This document shows, piece by piece, positions 44,263-56,030 of a DNA stretch of 64,000 bases (positions within the stretch are counted from its first letter, which is position 1; every line of letters starts with the position of its first letter). Made by a program: the position numbers and the translations under genes. The notes below the pieces were generated by a model. That model made no database searches. It was not told the origin of the DNA and saw only the letters and a list, made by a program, of their open reading frames with translations. Origin of the DNA: Adiantum capillus-veneris (lineage: Eukaryota; Streptophyta; Polypodiopsida; Polypodiales; Pteridaceae); contig CM043959.1 in NCBI GenBank assembly GCA_014529385.2, positions 93,506,529 to 93,570,528 of the forward strand. Direction: 5' to 3'.

Positions 44263-45840
44263 CCCTTTACTACACAGGCAAATAGTAGCTCTTGAACGGT
44301 TCAAACAATGCAAAAGACAAGAAGCCGAGGAGAATCTGAATATTGCCAACGACATGCGGCAACGGATTCAGAATGAGAGCAAAGAGAAAGAGAGGATGCA
44401 AAGCGACCACGCGTCGATGATTTCAAATCATCCAACGAATCTACTAAGGCCAATGGAAAAGATAAAAACCAAGAAGAGAAGAGTGAGCAAGACACGCTTG
44501 ACTAGTGAGAATATGGTTTTGAATCACCAAAATACAAAGAGGTACTTTGAGAGGCTGGAACAGAAGAAAGAAAAGAGGCTGTAGACCTTCCAGAAGAAGT
44601 GGCAGATAAGGTGCTTCCACAGAAGGTAGATCAAGAAAAAGAGACGGCACCACCCCAAAGTGACTACAGCTCCAGGTGTTATTGAAGTACTTAAAACAAA
44701 GGAAAGAATGATTTATGAGGTTGGACCCTCGGATCAGGGCTAAACAAGTCATAGAAAACCACATCACCTCCTTCGCAAGTTGTAGTAGAGGAGGGAGCAT
44801 AGATGATCAGGTCATTTGACATTGATGCTCATTTAGACCAAATCAAGCTTCAATTTTAATGCCAAAGAGTTCTCTACAACTTGCACAAGCTAGAACTAGA
44901 AGACACCAAGAAAGAGGCAACTAGAGCAGCTAAAAACACACTTCAACTACAAAACAAAGTAGAGCAGTTGCAAAAGGTCTAGCTATAACTCCAATCAGAG
45001 TTGCAAAGGGAACAAGAGAACGCGTCCTATTACTACAAGGAGGTCTAATAGTTTAATGATGCCAACACTACTCTGCAAGTCGAGCAGCAATGACTAGAGG
45101 AGGAGCTAACCAAAGAAAGAGAACATAGTGAAAAGCCGTAAGAGTCCTACACGGTGATTAGCAAGACTCTAACCCAGATTTTACCCTTGCAGGAGATTCC
45201 GAGCTCCTCAATTTTGACAGTTAGATCAACCTCGCTGAACAAAGACGTCCAAGATCTACATGAGGCCCTTGCTCAAGAAAAATACGACAGACAAATCATG
45301 GCAGCAGGGCATAGAGCACTGCAGAAAGCCAAAGACAAAGAGATTGAAGATCTGAGAAAGCAGTTGGCAGAGGCACAAGGAGATTTGGAGTCTCTAAGGG
45401 AAACACAAGCAAAGCCTGAACAGATAGCCCCAATGGAATTTGAACAGACAGGAGGAATTGAGCATTTCACCTTGGAAGCTCACCAAACAGATGTACCAAG
45501 TACAAACACAGGAAAAGCAATTCAAGAATTTGAAGATCTAGCCATAAAATCCATCTCAGATTTGGCAAAAGAAGAAATTCAGTGTTGGATCTCAGAAGTC
45601 AAAGATCCCTCACACAAGGAGTACTTGCAATATGAGTTGAAAGTGTTGGAGTCAGCTTCCCTACTCATGCTCACTCCAGATGAAGTAGTGAAAAACCTTG
45701 GGCGGTATGAGATGATCGTCCTGCCAACCACTGATGCGGCAAGAGGCCAGATTATGGAAACAAAAAATGCTACCTGTGCCCTTGAGCCAAACAACAGAGG
45801 AGATTATAGAGATGTTCCTGTCATCGCGCTACAAATTTAG
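44041..45840 (+). pseudogene. H coiled-coil ORF
   Basis: Highly charged frames: a Glu run from (GAA)n at 44231-44260, then Gln/Arg/Lys-rich 44354-44584, a stop-rich middle, and 45154-45840 (228 codons). The last frame has heptad-like 'LRKQLAEAQGDLESLRE' (about 45350-45400), a Ser/Asp-rich link and a C-terminal 'LKVLESASLLMLTPDEVV'. A long coiled coil is the only prediction I can make. It could be a structural gag-like or an env-position protein. Confidence 0.45.
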
Positions 45841-46582
45841 ACTATCATTGACAATCAACCCCTCTGGGGAAAGAAATGGTTTGAGCAACGACCAATAGAT
45901 AAAACATACTTATGATTGTTCCATAGCATCTCAGGATCGACCCAGTTTACTGTCCCATCAACAAACGGGGATCTTGAAAATCTTCTACTCATGGCAAATC
46001 AAAAGACCGGCAGTGTTGAATTACCCCACCATAACAAAGCCAATCAATAACAATCCCCCGTAAAAAAAGTATATGGTTCAAATCAGAGGGGTCATCAACA
46101 TGATGAAGGAGATACCACATCTCACATTCTAGATGCTGATGAAATTGCCAAGATGCTAATCACCTGCATAACAACATTCAATGATATAGAGGCCGTGGAG
46201 AATCCCTAGCAGGTTTTTGTGGAAGGCACAAGAGGGCTCTGCTGGAATATGGAGACAAAAATCCCAAGCAAAAATGTCATCATGGGATTCTCGAGAGTCA
46301 TGTTCCTGCCCTTTCACTACATGCAGACCTTTAAGGAGGCATTCACGACAAGATTCTTTGAGGTAGACGCCTCTATATTTGATCCCGTGACCAAAGATCT
46401 GCCAGCCCGACACATAGCCTATCACAACACTCTTCACAATAATCCCTTTAGAGAGCTACGACAAAAGTGGAGATCGAGGCAAGGGCACAAAATTTCAAGC
46501 ACCTTACTTGGATGCTAGAAAAGAGACTGATCAATTACTAGAAGACAGCCAAAGACAGATTGCACGAGGATCTGCAATGAAT
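45841..46582 (+). pseudogene. H C-terminal fragments
   Basis: After TAG at 45838 protein-like sequence continues in pieces, e.g. 'WGKKWFEQRPIDKTYL' and 46219-46518 ('VMFLPFHYMQTFKEAF'). Not recognised. It ends in the purine tract. Confidence 0.35.
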
Positions 46583-47289
46583 AGGAGGGGGGGAATGTTT
46601 TGGTGGACACAGCGGACTAACATGTAAAAAGTGGATGTACACCAAACCTTGTTGTACTCGCTCATTTTTTCAAAAGAAGCGATTTAATTGTGCTAATAAG
46701 GACTCCCTATTATAGTATAGTTTGTCATGCCCTCTTAGCTTCTCTGAGTATACACCCCTTGTAAGTGGCCGAATGGCCGTGGGAAAGTCCCCTTAGCTTT
46801 TAAGTCAAAACCCTTAGTTTTGACTAACACATTACCATTAGCTACAGGAAGTATTGGGCGTCGACTGTGAGAGCTTCTTGATGCTACAACTTGTAATTCG
46901 CTTTTCTCCTTGTCTAGCAATCAGAATTCAATTCCGAATACCACATTGTGTTCCTTGTCTCTTGCTCTACAATCTAAGTGTAATCATTCTTGATTCTGAT
47001 GTAGTTTGCGACGGATTGTTTGTGAGCTAAATGCATTGATTTGAGGTCTTAAATGGTTGTTTTTTGATGTTTTGACCTTGGATAAGTGTTTCTATGCTTA
47101 AGGGGGACCTTTTCGTGTGGGCTAATTTTCTTTTTTCGTAGTATGAATAGCCCTGTGAGTTCACTTTGGTGATATTGACACTCTCATTAAGTCCCCATGC
47201 TCCATCCCGAGTCGCTTCCTTGCATATTGATATTATGTTAGTAAAAAAAGCTATGTTGCAGATGTCCGTCTCGCGGCGACCCGCTAACA
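46583..47289 (+). repeat. H polypurine tract and 3' LTR candidate
   Basis: AGGAGGGGGGGAA (46583-46595) abuts TGTTTTGGTGGACAC (46596). The sequence to about 47289 ends CGCTAACA and has no frame. Without a left copy in the window the LTR limits are guesses. Confidence 0.4.
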
Positions 47290-47800
47290 ATAAGAAACGA
47301 CCTATCCACATATAGAATACATGTCCTCTGAGATTTTTATGTGGGAAAAGTAAAATCTAGATTACAAAATCCTTGTAAAGGCCAAGATGGACCTATCGTG
47401 ATTGTAGACATGCGAGAGTCGATGTCATTTTCCAGGAGAACCCGCTCTAAAAAATCTAGTAGAGCCATGTGTGTCATCACATATCTATGCCAGAGAAGAA
47501 ATCAAAGGACCGTCTGAGCTCGGGGGGTTTCACCATTCAGTACCCCCTATATAACGTGCATTCGCGGGGTATTAAAAAAATCCCTCTTTTAACATATCTG
47601 AATGAATAAAATTACCCCTTATTTTATGATTTTTTCCCAAAATTGAATATCAAAACCCCTTATTTTAATGTATCTCTGTTAAATTGCCTAATTTTTTTGC
47701 ATTTTAAAACCCCTCCTTTCGAACTCATGTTATACATTAACATGATTACATAGTGCACCCCCCGCGCATAGGAGAGCCTATATTAAATCTCTCTCTCTAG
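47290..47800. other. Unassigned A/T-rich sequence
   Basis: No frame, no terminal repeat pair. Runs such as ACCCCTTATTTTA recur at 47616 and 47656. I see nothing further. Confidence 0.4.
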
Positions 47801-48270
47801 GCTCTCTCTCTAAGCTCTGTAATGACCCCTAGTACCATTTGTGAGCATGCAAGGTGCATAAGCAATGCATGGTGCCATGCAAAGTGAGAGGGAAGAGAAG
47901 ATAAAAAGAGACGATGTGTGGGTGGACAAATGGATTTTAATGTGAGAGAGACCCTTATTTTTTTATCTAGTAAAGAATAAAGTGTGTGTACAAATGATGG
48001 GGGAAACCAAAGGCCTCTAGCATATCCATCGGTACGGGTAAGAGACACACCAGCTTTACCCCAACTTTATTTGCTATCAGCACTATGATGAATGATCCTC
48101 CACAGGTCCATGTGCACTCAAGAAGCTTCTTCCTACCCCCTTCATTGTCAGGTTGAATTCCACATTTTTTGTGTAGTAGAGGTCTATCGCACACCAAAAG
48201 ACTCCCCCTCTAGGTCTATAGACATTACTTCCCACAACCATTCTGGTCCCTCCATCGGAGCTTGAGGACA

Positions 48271-48272
<2 letters not shown>

Positions 48273-48319
<47 letters not shown>
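48273..48319 (+). repeat. (AG)n microsatellite
   Basis: 47 bp of AG inside the sequence downstream of the copia primer-like site. Confidence 0.95.
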
Positions 48320-48322
<3 letters not shown>

Positions 48323-48369
48323 TCCAAGGCCACGACCTTTCCTCTCCTTTCCCTAGGCTCTGATACTAG

Positions 48370-48584
48370 TGAAAGGCCATGGGCCAGAGCATACTCAACT
48401 ACACCGTTCTGTGGGAGTTGGAATAGGTGAGTGCAAGAGAGGGAAGGAGAAGGGTCAAACACAATGTGTTTGGTGGAGAACTAGAGAGTATAATCATCTC
48501 TACTCATTATTTTCATTATAAACAAATGAATGGTAAGTGGACGAGCACCCGATCGAGACCGACCATGGGGCTTGAAACCTAACA
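48370..48584 (-). repeat. Copia LTR (solo between PPT and PBS)
   Basis: On the minus strand it starts TGTTAGGTTTCAAGCC right after AAGTGGGAGAT and ends CCTTTCA just before CTAGTATCAGAGCC. The first is the classic copia PPT-LTR junction and the second a copia LTR-PBS junction with one change (TAGTATC for TGGTATC). Confidence 0.65.
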
Positions 48585-48689
48585 ATCTCCCACTTGAAGA
48601 AAAATGTGGTCCAAGTGGGTAAACACTGTAGGGGCTATTATGTACAGTTGTACATAATAGTTGTACAAACATGAAGCATGATTGTAGCT

Positions 48690-49337
48690 TCACCGTATGC
48701 CCATCATCTCTATGCAATGTGTGAACCTCTTTGGGGCTAAGCTCTTCATTATAGCATCCACTCGGGTGTGAACTTTGTCTAACTCAATGCGTTTGCTAGC
48801 CAAAATATCACATACCACAGCATCCAATTTGGGACAATCATGCTTGCTAAGTTTTTTGTATGCATCCATTGAGGTACTCAATGATTTATTCCCTTGCATA
48901 TTAAAACATTGCAAGACCTTGTGAATATACTCTTCCTGTAAGAGTTCAAGTATACCATGTCTGCAACGATCACTCTGATACGCATACCAAGAAAGTGATG
49001 TGAATCACCCAAATCTTTCATAGTAAATTTCTTGCTTAAGGCATCGTTGAGAAGTGAACTCTCATCTTTTGACTTTCCAGCTACGAGTATATCATCCATA
49101 TACAAAATCAGAATGATGAGGGAACCATCGTTCAACCTCTTTGTGTACAAGTAGTGATCTTCTTGCTTCCGTACATAACCCTGGGAGACTGAATGTACTT
49201 ATCAAACTTGATGTACCATTGTCTTGAGCCTCGCTTTAATCCATACAAAGATTTCTTGAGACTACACACCAGTTCATCCCGTGTTGGCTTCTTATGCTTT
49301 ATTGCAAAACCTTTTGGTTGTTTCATGTAGACATTCT
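48690..49337 (-). pseudogene. pol: Copia reverse transcriptase and RNase H tail
   Basis: Minus-strand frames give 'MKQPKGFAIKHKKPTRDELVC', 'LKKSLYGLKRGSRQWY', the active-site YMDD (49091-49102) in 'LYMDDILVAGKS', 'LSKKFTMKDLG', 'HHFLGMRI', then after a large deletion the RNase H end 'LDKVHTRVDAIMKSLAPKRF'. These are standard Ty1/copia RT motifs. The central RNase H is missing, and two frame changes occur near 49140 and 48900. Confidence 0.85.
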
Positions 49338-50277
49338 TGTTAGCAACAAGCTAACACCGACACCATTTTTCGAGCACGGACACCATTTTTTGGAGTTCTC
49401 ATTGTAAAACACTTATTATTTTGATAAATTGGGAATATTGTAACTCCTATTTTCTCGGATAACTCTATAATTACTGAGCAAGGGCTATAAGCTTCTAGAT
49501 TGTATCAACCTGTCATTACCCATCTTTGGTAGAACTCCCAGATTATTAGTTTTGAACACCAAAAACCTTGGCTAAGGTATAAAAGCCAATTTTTGTGAGT
49601 TATTATTAAGTTTTTGGATAATGAAATACACAGAGTGAGCTAACGATACTCACTCTTCTCCTTCTCGCGCTTCCTACTCCCTCCTCAATTGGCACATTGC
49701 AGTCGCGTTTGTTGCATTGCAACCACAGGTAAGAGCTCTACGCATTGACGTAAATAGTTCACAATATTTTGTAGCTTTTGGCGTTGCCGACCTGCAGTCT
49801 AATTTCATTATAACTAGGAATTACACTTTCAAATAAAAAACTAAGCATAGGCGGGGTATTGGGACATCATTGCTAGGCATTTAGATGCGTTCTGGGTCGA
49901 AAACAACTATGTCAAAAATCCACTGCTGCTAATAATCGCGATTTTGGAACTTGACCTAAAGTGGGATATGAGACCATAAGCATGTGTGCTTAGGTCTTAT
50001 AAACATGTCCTAGCAGTTTCGTTACGTTTGGATGTCATTTGATGCTGTAACGGATGTGATTTGTTTGCCGATGAGCGATTGGCTTTTGGTGATTTCAGAC
50101 ACTTGAGTGGAGCTTCAGTTAGATGCAAGTTGTTAGTTGTTTTCCGAGAGATTGACACCCTCTTGTAGCCTCTATGCACTAGTTGAGTCACCTTCATCCC
50201 ATGGATTGACAATTTAATCGTGGTTCTCACTAATACTACAATAAGATAGGATGGTGAGGTTAAACATGCGTCCCACA
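49338..50277 (+). repeat. G2 5' LTR candidate
   Basis: TGTTAGCAAC...TCCCACA, 940 bp, followed at once by a primer site. TATAAAAG at 49578-49585 is the core promoter candidate, and CACAGGTAAGAGC at 49725 looks like a splice donor. AATAATCGCGATT (49931) is the first of the palindromic cores. Confidence 0.7.
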
Positions 50278-50278
50278 T

Positions 50279-50302
50279 TCGGCGCCGTTGTCGGGGATCG
50301 AA
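50279..50302 (+). other. G2 primer binding site (tRNA-Asp)
   Basis: GGCGCCGTTGTCGGGGATCG followed by AA matches the complement of the plant tRNA-Asp 3' end (TGGCGCCGTTGCCGGGGATCGAA) with two differences including its first base. Confidence 0.9.
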
Positions 50303-53300
50303 GAGACCTAAACTAGGGAAAAACATGAGAGCCTTGTGAAGGTTTCCTTTAACTTCCTCTAGGATTTCTTAGAGTTCAAAACTTTCTTTTAGAAACTGCA
50401 TAGCCTAAGATTGTCTTCTTTTGCTGTGTAGATGTAGCTTGGAGGTCATCGTACTTGCTCAGTGCCTTTAGGATTGTAGGATTTTAGAATTAGACAAGGA
50501 TTTTCAAAATGGTTGATAGACGAAACAAGTCTTAAGATCAATGCTCAAAAAACCATAAAAGACGAGAAAACGAGTGTTTGTGGATACTTTCCACGATCCC
50601 ATTGCATGAGAATCTAGGAGTAGGGTAAGTAGGATCCAAGAATCATTGTGAGTTGTTATTGGAAGTTACAGAATTTCATGCCTACGGCCAGAAATAGCCC
50701 AAAAAGACTCGAAACCACTCAATCCGACTGGAGAGTAAGCTAAAAAGTTGTATGAACCATTTGGTAAGCTCAAGGACACTTCGAAGTAAAAATTTCAAGA
50801 GTTGGACAAAACTAAGATTATTTACTTTTTCTTGACATTTTAGGCCAAATTAAGTTTTGACTTGATTCATAGGCTTAAAATAGCTTATGTAACGACTGTC
50901 TTTGAAAAAACTACAAAAAGGTGTTCATTTCAAGCCTGCTGTTAATAATCGCGATTATAAACTTTTAGCTCAGATTTGACCAAAGTTCATACCATTGACT
51001 CATTGCATGTGTACAAACAACTTTTGTATAGGCACAAAAGATTTGGATCACCAAACTGACAAAAAACTGGGTAAAAACTATAGTTTGTGTTGACTTTCTG
51101 AATCTTGAGTGTAAATTGGGAGAAAATTTGTCCAAACTTGATGAAATTTGATTCATAGGCTTATATTGATGTGATAAACATGTGTACATGTTCAGTTTTG
51201 ACAAAAAAGATGTAAAAAGTTGTCAGAAGTAAATAATTGCATTTATTTATATCTACCCTATTTTTTAACTTTTTTGACCAAGTCAGCATACCACTAGCTT
51301 TACCATGTTGTAATAAGCCCACAAACCAAATTTGGTAAGATTTGGATCATTGGATTGAAAACTGTGAACAAATTTGCAAAGTTAGTCTGCGAACAGAAAG
51401 TTGATGACCATTTGATAAAAAATTATCCAAACTTGTTGAAACTTGGCTAGGGCCCATTCTTTGAGGTGCTTAACAAATCTGTGTCAAAGTTGGGACAAAA
51501 ATTTGCAAAAATATAACAAAAGTAAATAATCACGATTATTTACGTCTGCTTTAACACTAGGTTGGTAATGGGACACTTTTATGTCCTGTTAAGTGACCAT
51601 TTTCCTTGAATTATGTCAAGAGTTTCAAAATGGATTTTGAGGTGCTATCTATCTATAAATTTGTCTCATGAGATGAAAAAAACTCGACATTTTTTTGGAA
51701 TATCAATTCCATCTTTAACCTTGTCCTTGCACAACATTTCACAACCTAAACTGTGTGAAAAAACGGGTCCTGTTTTTGGCTTTTTTCAAATTTTTGCAAC
51801 TATACCACTCTAGAGTTCATGTTTTTGAGGTCTATAATGCTAGAGAACTATCTTTCGTAGTCCTCAACATGTCTTGATGCTTCTAGGGAGAAATAAATGT
51901 TAAAGTTGTAAGTTATGACCAAATTACAAAAATTGTCAAATCCTGTTTTTTAGCCAATTTTAGCTCTTCTATGATTTTTTTGGTGGCTTTCATGATATCC
52001 AAATGCAGTTTTGATTTTCTATGTCGCATATTATAACATAAAGCTAATATTCCTTGAGTTTTGGGGCACCTCATACCCTATGTTGCATAGTAGACAACGA
52101 TGGTTGATTTTTTTAATTATAGAAGAAAACGAAACATTCTAGTATATCAAGTATATCTTTTTCAATATTGTTAGTTTCTTGTGACAACTACATGCATTTT
52201 GTAGGTAGTAACCATATCTAGTCATAAGGATCAAATTTGGCTAGATATTGAATAGTTTCTATGGGATTCTACAACTCATAATGTTGAACCCAGTTTTTTC
52301 ATGTTTGCTGTATGTAGCACTTCATCTTTGTCCCCAAGATTCCCCTTGGTAAGAGATGTATTATTCTTTTGACATGCTCCATGGCTCCTTATGAACCTAA
52401 AGGACAATAGGGAACTAGGAAAACATGCATATATTATTTGTATTGAGCGTGGCTATAGAAACTTTGATGATAGGTTTGCAGAATGGTAAAAATTCAACTT
52501 TTTTGTACCTATTTCTTTTGGCAAAACAAAAAATAGTGAGTGAGAAGCAATCATATGTTTGGATCACCAACCCATTGAAGTTAACTAGGGAATTTATCTC
52601 AAGTCCTACAAAAATCTCTAATCTTATTTTTATGCAACAAAACGTAAGAAATGACTGTTTTGATGAAAATGTACTGGTCCATCAACTTTGGAGGCTTGGT
52701 GTGACCAAAAGATGAGAAATTTTACAAGTTTCTTATTTTTTCCATGTATAGTAGACCTTGAACTATAACCTCATGAAAGGATTTTACAAAATGAGTGGAT
52801 CTACTATGGCTTTGGAGGTTTTTTTCAAAACCCTGAAAGGACACTTTTATGCCCTGTTAGGTTACCAACCTAGTGTTAAAAATTAATAATTTTGCAAACT
52901 TGAGTATACCACAAGGTCAAGAATATTTGGTAGACTCCACAAATCAATTTTGGTGAAATTTGGATCACAAAAGTGAGACTGAAGTCAGATTCTTGAAATC
53001 AAAGTCTACGGACACAAAACAGCTGATAAACTTGATCAGAATTTGTCCAAGTTTGTTGAAACTTGTCCAGGGACTTTAACAGGTTTTATACTTGCCAAAC
53101 CAAGCTAAAAAGTGCAAAAAACTAGCAAAAGTAAATAATCGCGATTATTTACTACTGCTACATAGAGACATCCGTTTTGACTTTTGAACTTGTAAAGTAT
53201 TAGACCAGCCTGATACAAAGCCATCGGGCAATTTTGGGTTCAATCGGATCCAAATTGGTACATGTTCACTCAGTTTCCAAGTTGCACATTAATCCTTTGA

Positions 53301-53558
53301 TTTTTGCTAAAGTCGAATCTGAAAATCAATTGTTGACTCCCATAGCTCGATTTGGAGTGATACACATAGACCAATCACGAGAGTTAGCAAAAACTCTACT
53401 GTCTTTATAGAAGAATAGCTAACTTGATCAATTTGTACAGGAATCAGGTTGCAGACGAGGAATCAGTAGCTTGACAGGAAGTTGCAATCCAGTCAAGTGG
53501 AAATTGATGACAAGTCAATCCAAAGGTAGGTACTCTATCCAGGGTTTGACCATTCTTT
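50303..53558 (+). repeat. G2 leader with ~290-bp degenerate repeats centred on a palindrome
   Basis: TAAATAATCGCGATTATTTA is the core of a perfect 22-bp palindrome at 53131-53152. Related copies lie at 51522-51543 (one mismatch), 51229-51250 and 50941-50962. Spacings are 288, 293 and, once D2 and its TTAA are removed, 284 bp. Other phrases recur with the same period (GAAACTTG, AATTTGGAT, TGCAAAA). No protein frame is evident. Leader position between the primer site and gag. Confidence 0.8.
51555..52875. mobile_element. D2: second copy of the 1.3-kb TTAA-flanked element
   Basis: Ends CACTAGGTTGGTAA and TTACCAACCTAGTG, flanked by TTAA at 51551-51554 and 52876-52879. The interior is nearly identical to D1 with a few indels (D1 has an extra ~20 bp near its left end). 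It sits 7 bp after a leader palindrome of G2. Removing it restores the 290-bp repeat period. Confidence 0.85.
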
Positions 53559-54555
53559 ATGAATGATAGATCTGGTCGTGTACTAGGAAATCAAGGCATA
53601 TTCAGAGAAACCTCCAGGAGAGTATCCACCGAAGAAAGCGTGAATCAAGGAAATTCCTTGCACACAATCCTTGAAGAAGTCTCAGACACTTTCTCAGACT
53701 CAACTTTCGAAATGTCTTCTTACTCGACTCACTCAGAGATCGGAACGATAATGCGCTATAAGCATATACTCTCATTTTATAAGACTAGTCGTCATGGAGC
53801 TCAGGTTTACCTGGATCCTAACGAAGAGTATGCTATTCGGATTGATGACTATGGTATTGAGTTTGAAGAAGAGATTAGGGAAAACAGACAAGGAAAAAGT
53901 ACATGGAAAAAAACGGAACTCAGTATTTATAAGTTGAAAACCCTGACGTGATAGACAAATGGGGGTTAGAAGGAAACACCATAATCCCAGATATGTCAGC
54001 AAAAGAAGGACCACCAACCTTAGAATTTGAGGGATACAATCAAGTAGACTTGAAACCTTTGAAATGGCTTAGAACTGATAATCCTAGGATCGGAGTCTAT
54101 TGTTGGGACGATAGTAAAAGATCTTCTGTGGACTTTGCATGCCAAATCAAGACGACTAACGGCCATGAAGATCATCTATATCTTCAAGATCAAAGATAAG
54201 GGATCAACAAATCTACCAACCTACCTGTTTAGGGATTATTATAACAAAAACTTTGTTATGATGACTCCTGAGGAGGTAGAACAAACCAAATACCAAGGAT
54301 ATTCCATAAGGGAATGGATATTGGGATAAGGACCAGAAACAATTCCAAGAGATGAACACCGTGAGAGATCATCTAAGAATAATGTTAAGAGACCATAAAT
54401 CACCTCATTCCGCAGAAAACCGGGTGACACTAAGGCCAGTCTAGGGCTACGTGAGTTACTATTTCCAATAAACTGGTTTGAAGGACTTGGAACCGGACCT
54501 GCCAAGAGACCGAGAGTTGAACCAAATAGACACGTCAGACTAGCTAATTTTTAGA
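53559..54555 (+). pseudogene. gag: G2 gag N-terminal region
   Basis: Frames 53559-53951, 53948-54199 and 54135-54329 overlap in different phases and give acidic, Tyr-rich protein ('GAQVYLDPNEEYAIRIDDYG', 'WLRTDNPRIGVYCWDD'). Start 'MNDRSGRVLGNQGIF' is the first ATG of a long frame after the leader. No named domain is recognised before the gag core. Confidence 0.5.
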
Positions 54556-55084
54556 AATGGGCTAGAAAATACAGTGGATCAGGGGATCCAGACGACCACT
54601 TAGCAAGATTTAAGCAAGTGCTAAGAGCAAAACGTATATTCAATTTCCATACTCAATTCGAGGGGTTTGGAATGACGTTAGAAGGAAAAGCATTGACATG
54701 GTTCCAAAACATTCCACCAAGGTCAATCATGGACTTGAACACATTAGCTCAACGATTTGTAGCTGCTTGTTCTAAAACCTGGATCAAATATAATACGGTA
54801 GCTCAAATCTATAGCTTTAAACAAAAACATGGTGAGTTTGTTAGGGATTATGCAACTTGAATAAAACAATACATTTCCAGATGCCCAGGGTCAGAGATAC
54901 CTGCAGAAGAACGACTAGTATCATTATTCCTAGAGGGACTGCTAAACAAAGAACTTCATGCTATACTATATAGCAAGAAGCACACAACCCTAGAAGAGTG
55001 TGTGCTAGATGTGATTGACTTAGGAGACAATTGTGATATTTTCAACGAAGAAGATGTCCCTAAGGATAACCAAAGCGAGAAACG
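54556..55084 (+). pseudogene. gag: G2 gag capsid-like core
   Basis: 'KYSGSGDPDDHLARFKQVL', 'FHTQFEGFGMTLEGKALTWF', 'IMDLNTLAQRFVAACSKTW', 'FKQKHGEFVRDYA', a TGA at 54858, then 'AEERLVSLFLEGLLNKEL'. This is the standard Retrotrans_gag pattern and matches G1 548-1174 throughout, with only one stop inside the core. Confidence 0.8.
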
Positions 55085-56030
55085 ACATCCACTAAATCAG
55101 CACAAGTGGGAATGGCTACCGTAGAACCACTTTCATCCATAGAATACATGCTTAAAAGGATGAATGATACGATGAACAACATGCAAGAAGCACCTATGAG
55201 GGGACCAGGACAAGGGATACCTCCACAGGGACAACCAATTAGGCCACAAAAATGGTGTGCAATCGAGGATAAATGGACCAACCATGAGACCAACAAGTGC
55301 TACTACCGACCAAAGCATGATGGGAATGTTCAGTACGTGCTTATGAGGCCACAAGGACAACCCATGTACAGATATCAGCATTATATAGCCCAAGCTTAAA
55401 GACCACCAATGGGCATGGAAAGACCTCAACCTGTGTTGGGTCAACAACCTCCATACCTAGGACATAATGCAGTGCCTGTAAAGTACATGCATTAGGAGGG
55501 AGTTATAGATGAACAAGCATTAGTGCCTGTTACACCCTATGCGAAGCCTAGCCTATCTACAGTAATGGTAGAAGGAGACTGGTATAATTCACATCCACCA
55601 CCAATGGAAGAAATCGTGACTTATGCTCCACCAGAGCTCGGACCAATGTATCATGTAGCTAATCAAGGTGTCAGACCTCCTATGGTGAGACCCATGATTA
55701 AGCCAAGAATAGGAAACTCTCACAATTGTGGTGCAGATGATCATTGGAAAAATGAATGTCCATAGCCTGACAAAAACTTCAAGCCAGTTGAAGCCTATTG
55801 CATACAATGTTGCAGAAAAGGAGGACACTTTCCAGAAGATTGTCCTAAAAATTCTTTAAACAAGGGTAAAACAGTAGTAAACGTAGTCCAAGTGATACCT
55901 AGTAGCTCATCAGAGAGTGAACCGATTGTCCCAATCAAGGTAATCACTAGAGCCCAGGCCAAGAAAAAGAAACAAAACTCCTCTAATATGATTCGAAAAA
56001 TACTAAAGTTTCCTCACAAAGAGTAAAGAC
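55085..56030 (+). pseudogene. gag: G2 nucleocapsid region with zinc knuckles
   Basis: 55106-55399 encodes a Pro/Gly/Gln-rich segment with 'WCAIEDKWTNHETNKC'. 55523-55765 ends in 'HNCGADDHWKNECP', a knuckle whose first Cys is Ser. About 55797-55845 encodes 'YCIQCCRKGGHFPEDCPK', a second knuckle. Positions and order correspond to the three Cys/His blocks of G1. RNA binding is inferred. Confidence 0.65.

Larger units (their letters stand above)
42566..46595 (+). mobile_element. H: remnant of a third LTR element with unrecognised ORFs
   Basis: Leader-like sequence, ORF pieces 42760-43746, a coiled-coil ORF 44041-45840, further fragments to 46520, then a purine tract (46583-46595) and TGTTTTGGTGG. 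No RT, integrase or protease motif was found. The left LTR and primer site were not identified, so membership of one element is inferred from strand, order and the final purine tract. Confidence 0.45.
47801..49337 (-). mobile_element. Minus-strand copia fragment with a single LTR between PPT and PBS
   Basis: On the minus strand: RT and RNase H remnants (49337 to 48700), polypurine tract (48596-48586), an LTR-like 215 bp (48584-48370, starting TGTTAGGTTTC), a primer-site-like TAGTATCAGAGCC (48368-48356), then further element-like sequence to about 47.8 kb including (GA)n at 48273-48319. Its right side is cut at 49337 by the G2 LTR. Confidence 0.65.

Noticed and set aside
50279-50302. tRNA-Asp-like sequence as a tRNA gene
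   Set aside because: Only ~23 bp complementary to the tRNA 3' end is present, directly after an LTR; it is a primer binding site.
49931-53152. Regularly spaced palindromic repeats as a CRISPR array
   Set aside because: Units are ~290 bp, degenerate, in a eukaryotic retrotransposon leader; there are no short uniform repeats with unique spacers.
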